From Chloracidobacterium sp. (GTDB lineage: Bacteria > Acidobacteriota > Blastocatellia > Pyrinomonadales > Pyrinomonadaceae), in contig JADJTD010000001.1 of NCBI GenBank assembly GCA_016711345.1, forward strand, positions 1,054,001 to 1,118,000: a stretch of 64,000 bases of DNA, in the 5' to 3' direction. Made by a program: the position numbers and the translations under genes. Shown here one piece after another: positions 57,213 through 64,000 of the stretch. Positions within the stretch are counted from its first letter, which is position 1; every line of letters begins with the position of its first letter. The notes under the pieces are model-generated. The model had not been told where the DNA came from. It saw only the letters and a list, made by a program, of their open reading frames with translations, and did not search any database.

Positions 57213-59870
57213 ATGGACGATAAATATTTCGCAAAAAAGATAGAACAGAAATGGCAGCGTATCTGGGCAGAGAGCGGAGCTTTTAACGCCGAGATCGACG
57301 AGGAAAAGCCCAAATTTTATCAGCTTGAAATGCTGCCTTATCCGTCTGGCAATTTGCATATGGGCCATGTGCGGAATTACTCAGCGGGCGATGCACTTGC
57401 ATGGTATAAGCGCCTGAAAGGCTTTAATGTTCTGCATCCGATCGGCTGGGATTCGTTTGGGCAGCCTGCGGAGGACGCAGCGGTCAAACGCGGTGTGAAT
57501 CCTAGAGAGTGGACCGAGGCAAACATTGAAATAATGCGCGGCCAACTCCAGCGGATCGGGGTGAGCTGCGATTGGCGGCGGCAGATGTATGCCCACACGC
57601 CTGAGTATTACAAATTTGACCAGTGGTTCTTCCTGAAAATGCACGAGATAGGCCTCGCGTACAAAAAGAAGACGCAGGTCAATTGGTGCGAGCACGATCA
57701 GGCGACGCTCTCGAACGAACAGGCAAGCGGCGGCATTTGCTGGCGTTGCGGCAATCCTGTGACGAAGAAAGATCTGGAGCAGTGGTTCCTGAAAACGACT
57801 GCTTACACCGATCAACTGCTTGACGATATGGCCGAGATCGAGGCTGGCTGGCCTTCGAATGTGCTGAAACGTCAGAGAGATTGGATCGGGCGTTCGGAAG
57901 GAGCGTTCGTCAAATTTAATGTAAAGGGATCGGACGAGAAGATCGAGGTCTTTACGACGCGAATAGACACGATCTACGGAGCGAACTCGGTGGTCGTTGC
58001 CGCAGAACATCCGATCGTTGAAGCGAAAATCGAGATGATGTCCGCAAACGTCGTCGCCAAGATAGCCGCGATCAGGGCCGAGAACGCAAAACCGACCGAC
58101 CACGAAGTTGAGATCGAAAAAGACGGCATTGACACCGGTTTGAAGGCGATCAATCCCTTCAGCGGTGAGGAATTGCCTGTGTGGGTTGGCAACTACGTGA
58201 TGATGGAATACGGGACAGGCGCAGTTATGTCGGTTCCGGCGCACGATGAGCGTGATTTTGAATTTGCGAAGAAATTTGACTTGCCGATCAGGCAGGTTAT
58301 CTCGGAGCCGCATCTTGTTCACGAGCACAGTACGATGCAGGCACTGGCGCTCGAGCAGGCGATGGGTGAATATGGCGTCCTTGTTCATTCCGACTATTGG
58401 AACGGAAAAACGAGCGATCAAGCCAAGAAGGAAATGGCAGAATATGCGGTCAAACACGGCTTTGGCGAAGCTGCTACGACGTATCGTCTGCGTGATTGGG
58501 GTATTTCGCGACAGAGATTTTGGGGTTCGCCGATACCGATCATTTATTGTGATAAGTGCGCCGTCGTGCCCGAAAAATTTGAGAATTTACCGGTGCGGTT
58601 GCCCGAAACGGCGCCATTTACAGGCACAGGTGAATCACCGCTGGCGAAGGTGCCTGAGTTTTACGAGACGACCTGTCCAAACTGCGACGGGCCGGCAAAA
58701 CGCGATACGGACACGATGGATACATTTGTCGATTCGTCGTGGTATTTTTTCCGCTACACTGATCCGACAAATGAGGTGTTGCCATTCGATCCGGAAACAG
58801 CAGCATATTGGACGCCAGTCGATCAATACATCGGCGGCGACGACCATGCGGTGATGCACCTGATCTATGCTCGGTTTTGGACGAAGGTGATGCGTGATCT
58901 CGGTCTGGTCAAATTCAACGAGCCTTTCAAAAGACTTTTAACGCAGGGAATGGTTGTTGGCGAGACGTTTTTTGACGACGAATCCGGCAAGAAGATCTAT
59001 CACATGCCGAATACTGTCACCGTAACACGCGACGCGAAAGGCAAGATCACAGGTGCGACATCCTCTGACGGCAGATCATTGAAATACGGCATCGAGCGTA
59101 TGTCCAAGTCAAAAGGCAACGGCGTCGATCCAGACGAAATGGTCGAGATCTACGGTGCCGATGCCGCGAGATTGTTCGTTATGTTCGCCGCTCCGATCGA
59201 GAATGAACTAGTTTGGAACGAAGCAGGCATCGAAGGCTCGGTCAGATTTTTGCAGCGTGTTTGGCGGCTGGTTTACAAGTGGCGGGAAGCGTTAAGAGTT
59301 ACGCCTTTAGGCGTGAAAGATGCAGGCAAAGAAACGGCTGAAGCCGTCACTCTGAACGGTAAGAAGCTCCGCCAAAAAACGCATCAGACTATCAAGCGAG
59401 TTTCCGACAATTTTGAAAGCCTGCAATTCAACACGCCGGTCGCGGCTTTAATGGAATTGTCGAACGCCATCGGTGACTTTTCTGTCGAACCACAAGATGC
59501 TAGCGACGAAGAAATTTTCGCCGTGCGCGAGGCTTTGACGAGTTTAGTTCTGATGTTGACGCCGTTCTGTCCTCACACCGCTGAGGAATTTTTCTCGGTG
59601 CTGATCGGCAATGAGAACGGCATCGTTGCAAACGACGCGCGGTTTCCCGAATTTAATGAGGAGCTTGCAAAAACCGACGAGATCGAGATACCGGTGCAAG
59701 TCAACGGCAAGCTGCGTTCGCGAGTTATGGCTTCGCCCGATGCCTCAAACGAACAGCTTGAAGCGATGGCATTCGCCGACGAAAAGGTCCGCGAACACAC
59801 CGACGGCAAAGAGATCGTCAAGGTCGTTGTCGTTCCAAAACGCCTTGTGAACATAGTCGTAAAAGGCTGA
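57213..59870 (+). CDS. leuS: leucyl-tRNA synthetase
   Basis: Charges tRNA-Leu. 885 residues, class I. The HIGH-type motif is HMGH in YPSGNLHMGHVRNY (about 43-56), and the KMSKS-type motif is MSKSKGNGVDP (about 630). Between them lie the CP1 editing domain (FTTRIDTIYGANSVVVAAEHP, then the threonine-rich and GAVMSVPAHDERD editing signatures) and zinc-binding CxxC pairs. The C-terminal anticodon-binding helices and the small tail domain (IPVQVNGKLRSRV) are complete. The leader carries two hairpins. Confidence 0.97.
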   Translation: MDDKYFAKKIEQKWQRIWAESGAFNAEIDEEKPKFYQLEMLPYPSGNLHMGHVRNYSAGDALAWYKRLKGFNVLHPIGWDSFGQPAEDAAVKRGVNPREWTEANIEIMRGQLQRIGVSCDWRRQMYAHTPEYYKFDQWFFLKMHEIGLAYKKKTQVNWCEHDQATLSNEQASGGICWRCGNPVTKKDLEQWFLKTTAYTDQLLDDMAEIEAGWPSNVLKRQRDWIGRSEGAFVKFNVKGSDEKIEVFTTRIDTIYGANSVVVAAEHPIVEAKIEMMSANVVAKIAAIRAENAKPTDHEVEIEKDGIDTGLKAINPFSGEELPVWVGNYVMMEYGTGAVMSVPAHDERDFEFAKKFDLPIRQVISEPHLVHEHSTMQALALEQAMGEYGVLVHSDYWNGKTSDQAKKEMAEYAVKHGFGEAATTYRLRDWGISRQRFWGSPIPIIYCDKCAVVPEKFENLPVRLPETAPFTGTGESPLAKVPEFYETTCPNCDGPAKRDTDTMDTFVDSSWYFFRYTDPTNEVLPFDPETAAYWTPVDQYIGGDDHAVMHLIYARFWTKVMRDLGLVKFNEPFKRLLTQGMVVGETFFDDESGKKIYHMPNTVTVTRDAKGKITGATSSDGRSLKYGIERMSKSKGNGVDPDEMVEIYGADAARLFVMFAAPIENELVWNEAGIEGSVRFLQRVWRLVYKWREALRVTPLGVKDAGKETAEAVTLNGKKLRQKTHQTIKRVSDNFESLQFNTPVAALMELSNAIGDFSVEPQDASDEEIFAVREALTSLVLMLTPFCPHTAEEFFSVLIGNENGIVANDARFPEFNEELAKTDEIEIPVQVNGKLRSRVMASPDASNEQLEAMAFADEKVREHTDGKEIVKVVVVPKRLVNIVVKG

Positions 59871-59941
59871 GCGGAACAAGAGCCCGTACGCCAGTAATGG
59901 CGATACACTCAACAAAAATATACCGGTCAAATCTTAGTTAT

Positions 59942-61498
59942 TCACTGTGCTGCTTGAATAGCTCGGGTTTCGGTGCGTTGGCGTTTGCGGAATTGGCGCC
60001 AGGTGCGTATTCCTTCGCCTGTGAGGCTGAGGATGGGTTTGCGATTGTCGAAAAGAAGCTTGAGCCAAGCTCGCTTGCTCATCTGCGGAAAATAGATGCC
60101 GCGGAAAAATAGGCGTGCGACAAGATGTCCGATGCGCGTGTCGATAGGAGCATTGCGGATGGCATTTATCGCCTCCCAATTGCGCTCAGGGCTGTACGAG
60201 CGCGACCAAGCGTCGAAGGTCTCTTTTTTGGCGTCCTCGATGGTCATTTTCAGCGGGTTATGAGCCATGACGAAAGGAGCAAAATCAAGCCAGTGCTTAG
60301 GTCTGTCGAGACGGCCTGCCTTTTCGAGCCTGTCATAAAGAGGCGTAGCGGGAAACGGGGTTAGTTGCCCAAAAACCGGCAGTCCGGGAGCCCAACTCTC
60401 TATCTCATCAACCGTTCGGTTAGCGACGCCAACGGTATCATTGTCCATCCCGACGATGAACGAAGTGATCGCGTAAATATTTCGGCGGGCGAGTCCGTCA
60501 AGAACACCCTTGTAATCTGCCGGCTTCGAAAATGTCTTGTTCACGTCAGCCATATTCGCAGGATCAATTGATTCCATCCCGATGAATATCCAACGAGCAC
60601 CAGCGTCGGCGATGAGATCGACCAATTCTTCGTCACCCAAAAGATTGGCGCTGATCTGGGCGACCCATGGTAGCGTCGCACCGGCCGCGATCATGTCGCG
60701 GAGAAGAGATTTGAGCCGCTTTTTATTGATCGCCAGATTGTCATCAATGAAAAACACCGCGATCTGGCCTTTTTCTTTTTTGGCTCGCTCTTTTAATCTT
60801 AAGAGTTCTTCTACAACGCTTTCGTTTGTACGAAAGCGAATAGAATCACCAAAGAAACCTGTCACCGTACAAAATTCGCAGCCATACGGACAGCCTCGTC
60901 CGGTTTCGATAGGAACGACGAAGAATTTGCCCCAGCCTTCGCCAAATTTTGACATCACAGGCTGAAGAAATTTAGGCACGAGCGAGAATTGTTCGAGATC
61001 GAGTGTTTCCCAAGGGATATGCGGATAGGGCTGGAGACTCGGCTTAAAATCGTTGCCTTTCTCATCAACTTTGGGTTGGTATGTTTCTTTGAGTTCGCCG
61101 TTTGCAGCGTCTTCGACGATCTGTGCCCAATAATCGTCAGCTTCGCCGAGCGCTACCGCATCAGCGTGACGCGGTCCACCGTCTTTTCCTAGTGCTTCCA
61201 ATGGACATTCCGTTACATGCGGCCCGCCCATCACAACCTTAAACCCGGCCTCGCGCAGTGCATCAGCGACCAGATATGCTCGAGCGACCATTCGCGTCAT
61301 CGATCCGATACCGATAAGGCCGATGTTCTCGTCCTTGCAAAACTGAACAAGCTCAGAGCGGGTCATTGCTTTCGCATTCCCGTCGATAAGGATCACCTCA
61401 TGCTCCTTTGGCGTCAATGACTGCAAAAGGAACATCCAGAGGTGCGGCATAAAATTCCGTGTAATGCCGTTGTCCGGGTTGTAGAGCAATATTTTCAT
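59942..61498 (-). CDS. B12-binding radical SAM protein
   Basis: 518 residues. A cobalamin-binding Rossmann domain (about 1-140, LIGIGSMTRMVARAYLVADAL, VVMGGPHVTECP) is followed by a radical SAM domain with the cluster motif GCPYGCEFCTV (CxxxCxxC, about 205-215). FFIDDNLAINKKRL, GMESIDPANMADVNK and TSFIVGMDNDT follow on the barrel strands. Such enzymes perform methylations or carbon-skeleton changes on lipids, hopanoids, or antibiotics; nothing adjacent points to a substrate. Single gene. Confidence 0.9.
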   Translation of the reverse strand: MKILLYNPDNGITRNFMPHLWMFLLQSLTPKEHEVILIDGNAKAMTRSELVQFCKDENIGLIGIGSMTRMVARAYLVADALREAGFKVVMGGPHVTECPLEALGKDGGPRHADAVALGEADDYWAQIVEDAANGELKETYQPKVDEKGNDFKPSLQPYPHIPWETLDLEQFSLVPKFLQPVMSKFGEGWGKFFVVPIETGRGCPYGCEFCTVTGFFGDSIRFRTNESVVEELLRLKERAKKEKGQIAVFFIDDNLAINKKRLKSLLRDMIAAGATLPWVAQISANLLGDEELVDLIADAGARWIFIGMESIDPANMADVNKTFSKPADYKGVLDGLARRNIYAITSFIVGMDNDTVGVANRTVDEIESWAPGLPVFGQLTPFPATPLYDRLEKAGRLDRPKHWLDFAPFVMAHNPLKMTIEDAKKETFDAWSRSYSPERNWEAINAIRNAPIDTRIGHLVARLFFRGIYFPQMSKRAWLKLLFDNRKPILSLTGEGIRTWRQFRKRQRTETRAIQAAQ

Positions 61499-61628
61499 TG
61501 ATTAAAACAAGCTGAAACTGAAGCGAATACCTAAACTTCGTTTATCAAAAAAATGGGGAAAATGTAAGGTTTAATTGGCCGCCTATTAAAAAACGTAGTT
61601 TCATCTTCTCACTTTCCCCGTACTTTGG

Positions 61629-62438
61629 CTATCTTAAAACAGCTTTTTTTATTATCGGCAAAAACAGAGAATCAGGCAACAACCGTCTGGCTGTTAAGAT
61701 CAACCTAGAATTAACCGGATATCTCATCTTCCACGAGTCGTCCGTGACCGACGTGTAAATGACCTCGGCAACCACCGAACCGTCAGGGCCGGTCTCGCCT
61801 GCCTTTTGCAGATTAGGCATCGCCCGTGCGACAATATTGTCGTATGCCGTTAGGCCTTCTTTCTTGGTAATACTCTGTGACCGGTCATAGAAATCGGTCT
61901 TTATCGGCCCCGGCTCGATGATCTTGATCTTTATTCCAAACTCTTTCACTTCGTACTGCAAGCCTTCGCTAAAGCCCTCGAGCGCCCATTTAGAGGCGTG
62001 GTAAAGACTGTAAAGCGGGAACGTAATGCGACCGCCCATAGACGCGACGTTCACGATGATGCCGCGTTTTTGTTCGCGAAAATAGGGTAAGATCTCGCGA
62101 CAGACGTTCATTACTCCATATACGTTCGTCTGCATTTGGCGTTCGATCTGCTCTTGTGTCGCGCCTTCAAATGGACCGACCACTGCGAAACCTGCATTAT
62201 TCACAACGGCATCTATGCGGCCAAATTGTTCCAGAGTCGCCGCTATCGCAGACTTTATTGAATCCACATCTGTAACATCCAGCCGAAAGCACTCGACATC
62301 GACAATGTTCTGTAATTCCGTTGCACTTTCAGGTGTGCGCATAGTCGCAGCCACTTTCCAATCTTTTGATTGAAAAAGTTTCGCTGTGTGCAGCCCGATG
62401 CCGCTCGAAGCTCCGGTGATAAGGACGACTTTGTTCAT
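61629..62438 (-). CDS. short-chain dehydrogenase/reductase
   Basis: 269 residues, classical SDR. The NAD(P)-binding motif is TGASSGIGLHTAK at the N-terminus, with LDVTD and NNAGFAV following. The catalytic Ser lies in VNVASMGGR and the Tyr and Lys in YSLYHASKWALEGF. The IIEPGPIKTDF and longer C-terminal part is like that of oxidoreductases acting on retinol- or steroid-like and other hydrophobic alcohols, but the substrate cannot be read. It is divergent from the sbcD gene across a palindromic repeat. Confidence 0.92.
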   Translation of the reverse strand: MNKVVLITGASSGIGLHTAKLFQSKDWKVAATMRTPESATELQNIVDVECFRLDVTDVDSIKSAIAATLEQFGRIDAVVNNAGFAVVGPFEGATQEQIERQMQTNVYGVMNVCREILPYFREQKRGIIVNVASMGGRITFPLYSLYHASKWALEGFSEGLQYEVKEFGIKIKIIEPGPIKTDFYDRSQSITKKEGLTAYDNIVARAMPNLQKAGETGPDGSVVAEVIYTSVTDDSWKMRYPVNSRLILTARRLLPDSLFLPIIKKAVLR

Positions 62439-62446
62439 GGAAAGAA

Positions 62447-62544
62447 TTTACCACAGAGCACACAGAGGCACAGAGAAAAAGAGCAAGGTAATGCAGATCG
62501 TTCTGATTTGCTCTCTCAGTGTTCTCTGTGCTCTCTGTGGTAAA
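62447..62544. repeat. imperfect 98-bp palindrome of CTCTGTG-type repeats
   Basis: The left arm (62447-62486, beginning TTTACCACAGAGCA) and right arm (62507-62544, ending GCTCTCTGTGGTAAA) are imperfect complements around a 20-nt centre. CACAGAG/CTCTGTG words recur inside each arm. It fills the gap between the divergent SDR and sbcD genes, so it overlaps their promoter region and would fold into a long RNA hairpin. Confidence 0.7.
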
Positions 62545-62552
62545 ATCTCCTC

Positions 62553-63848
62553 ATGAAGTTCCTTCATATCGCCGACGTACATCTGGGGTGTACGCGTTAT
62601 CAGTTGGCAGAGAGCCCGCGTGATTTTTTTGACGCGTGGGTCGATGTGCTCAAGCGATATGCGATCGGTGAGAAGGTAGATTTTGTCATTATGTGCGGCG
62701 ATTTTTTTCATAAACGCTCAGTGCCGCCCGAAACGATGAATTACGCCGTCGAAGGTCTGACGATGATGCGTGATGCCGGAATTCCGGTTGTAACTATCGA
62801 AGGAAATCACGATCAAAAACACACGGACAGCGACTTTAGCTGGCTGCGGTCGCTTTCCAGTTGGGGCCTTGTAAAACTGCTCGAACCTGAAAGTAAAAGT
62901 GACGCGTTTACGCGGAACAAAGACCTCACTCATAAAGGCGTAGCTCTTACATACGAGCCTTGGAATGAGACCTCGAAAAAAGGCGGCTACATCGATATTG
63001 GTCGGGCGCGGATCTTTGGCTCGGATTGGTATGGTGCTTCCGGCAATTGGGCTATACCAATGCTTACCGAAGCAATAAAACAAACGCGCCGCGACGGAGC
63101 ATTTCATATCCTAATGCTCCACACCGATGTCGAAGGCCACCAAATGCACCCGATCCCTGCTCTGTCGATGGACGCGCTTAAAGAACTAAAAACAGCGGTC
63201 GAGTACGTCGGACTCGGCCACACACATAAGCACTATGAGATCGATAATTGGGCATTTAATCCTGGCTCGATCGAGATCACTAACATCAGCGAATTTCGCG
63301 AGACGCGCGGTGCTTTTGTTGTCGAGATCAATAAACAGAATACTGTCTTAGCGCATCACATCGAGGACTATCGTTACCGTCCCTTTCAGCAACTGGCTTT
63401 TGACGTAACCGATGTTCAGGATGCGAAGTCGGTAACTGATGGCGTTCTCAAGAAGGTAAGCAAGGAAGCCCGCGTAGCCGAGTCCGACAAGCCGCAGCCG
63501 ATCATCGAGATTGCCCTTCGCGGGCAGCTCGGCTTTCCAAATTCCCTGCTTGAGATGCAGAAGATGCGTGACGAAACAAAGGCACTCACAAACGCCCTTC
63601 ACATCCGGATAAAAAACCACACGGTTCCTGCGGATTACCTAGAAGCAAACGAAGATTCCCAAGATGAAGGCCGCGAACGGCTCGAACGGCGCGTTATCGA
63701 AGATCTCATAATTCGTGACAATCGCTACAAAGCCCGAGCCCACGATATTTCAGATGCTGTCATCGGCGCTAAACGAATGGCTCTAAGCGATGATGAGCCG
63801 CAAAAGATCGCCGAATTTATCGGACTAAAAGCATGTCAGACGCCCTAA
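62553..63848 (+). CDS. sbcD: DNA repair exonuclease, SbcD/Mre11 type
   Basis: 431 residues. Metallophosphoesterase motifs in order: HIADVHLG (Asp, His), CGDFFHKR, GNHDQK, HTDVEGH and GLGHTHKH. They place two metal ions for DNA end cleavage. The C-terminal half (about 270-430) is longer than in a bare phosphoesterase and matches the SbcD/Mre11 capping region. The usual partner, an SbcC/Rad50-like ATPase, is not in the window. Downstream, a LON-domain gene starts within the last 16 bp. Confidence 0.9.
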   Translation: MKFLHIADVHLGCTRYQLAESPRDFFDAWVDVLKRYAIGEKVDFVIMCGDFFHKRSVPPETMNYAVEGLTMMRDAGIPVVTIEGNHDQKHTDSDFSWLRSLSSWGLVKLLEPESKSDAFTRNKDLTHKGVALTYEPWNETSKKGGYIDIGRARIFGSDWYGASGNWAIPMLTEAIKQTRRDGAFHILMLHTDVEGHQMHPIPALSMDALKELKTAVEYVGLGHTHKHYEIDNWAFNPGSIEITNISEFRETRGAFVVEINKQNTVLAHHIEDYRYRPFQQLAFDVTDVQDAKSVTDGVLKKVSKEARVAESDKPQPIIEIALRGQLGFPNSLLEMQKMRDETKALTNALHIRIKNHTVPADYLEANEDSQDEGRERLERRVIEDLIIRDNRYKARAHDISDAVIGAKRMALSDDEPQKIAEFIGLKACQTP

Positions 63849-64000
63849 ACAAAGTTGCCGGTATTCATCATTTGCCGATCTTTCCGCTGCCGCTCGTGTT
63901 GCTCCCGAACGAGCTGCTGCCTCTCCATATCTTCGAAGACCGATATCAGAAAATGCTCACGGATATTGAGACCGAAGGTAAACTTTTCGGCGTCACGTTA
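63833..64000 (+). CDS. LON substrate-binding domain protein, 5' part only
   Basis: An open frame from the ATG at 63833 runs past the window end; 56 codons are visible. It begins MSDALNKVAGIHHLPIF and continues with PLPLVLLPNELLPLHIFEDR, which is the N-terminal signature of the Lon substrate-binding (PUA-like) domain, as in small LON-domain proteins and Lon protease. It overlaps sbcD by 16 bp in a different frame, so the two are co-expressed. Whether the protease domain follows cannot be seen. Confidence 0.8.
   Translation, partial: MSDALNKVAGIHHLPIFPLPLVLLPNELLPLHIFEDRYQKMLTDIETEGKLFGVTL

Noticed and set aside
57381..58457. 358-codon open frame antisense to leuS
   Set aside because: It is fully inside leuS on the opposite strand, with no recognisable domain and a composition typical of a shadow frame.
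62448..62711. 87-codon minus-strand frame over the palindrome and sbcD start
   Set aside because: It is produced by the palindromic repeat and the antisense of sbcD.

Overview
The window looks like chromosomal DNA of an acidobacterium, most likely class Blastocatellia (Pyrinomonas/Chloracidobacterium relatives). This is an inference from gene content. The evidence is: several Ser/Thr kinases with zinc-ribbon N-termini; giant secreted proteins built from delta-60 repeats, Thr-rich linkers and cohesin/dockerin-like modules; an EgtB/EgtD pair without EgtA/EgtC; a type B succinate dehydrogenase; and an ECF sigma/anti-sigma unit with DUF4097-like secreted proteins. No rRNA, tRNA, CRISPR array, prophage or intact insertion sequence was seen. 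Bases 1-137 ahead of msrA hold nothing I recognise.

Layout. 0.1-9.1 kb: housekeeping and stress genes (msrA, pepT, two cupins, an aldehyde dehydrogenase, dcd), then a minus-strand module of ECF sigma factor, zinc-finger anti-sigma factor and two DUF4097-like exported proteins. 9.3-33.1 kb: an envelope and signalling block. It has three giant exported proteins (delta-60/dockerin; M36 fungalysin protease with P domains, cohesins and dockerin; Cys-loop repeat/delta-60/dockerin/cohesin) around a three-gene minus-strand group (kinase-PEGA-FGE, TPR protein, zinc-ribbon pseudokinase). 33.3-42.3 kb: mixed single genes (Ogg2-type glycosylase, TPR-double retropepsin protein, orphan PIN protein, glycine-zipper protein, HtrA protease, CysQ-like phosphatase, STAS protein, GAF-HD-GYP protein). 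42.3-46.7 kb: a LysR regulator divergent from sdhCAB. 46.7-55.3 kb: ispH, a double-GNAT protein, and a tightly coupled minus-strand operon running from a ParD-like protein through egtB, egtD, birA, vanW, an acidic small protein and coaX to a helicase that lacks its ATP-binding half. 55.7-64 kb: HEAT protein, leuS, a B12-binding radical SAM protein, an SDR, sbcD and the start of a LON-domain gene.

Working links. The giant proteins share a C-terminal dockerin-like module, and two of them also carry cohesin-like modules, so they could assemble with each other outside the cell. The kinase group is a plausible membrane sensor set with one active and one apparently inactive kinase. SdhC, SdhA and SdhB form complex II; the LysR gene faces them across a tandem 19-bp repeat that abuts a promoter-like sequence. 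EgtD and EgtB make up a short ergothioneine route.

Sequence-level signals that gene calls do not explain: a dispersed intergenic element with 21-22 bp phased units at three loci (14.6, 28.0 and 39.4 kb); long leader hairpins ahead of leuS and the M36 protease; a terminator-like hairpin touching the dcd start codon; a 20-bp perfect palindrome at 27.85 kb; TGTCCGG repeats ahead of the ParD-like gene; and palindromic CTCTGYG-type repeats at 56.5 and 62.5 kb.
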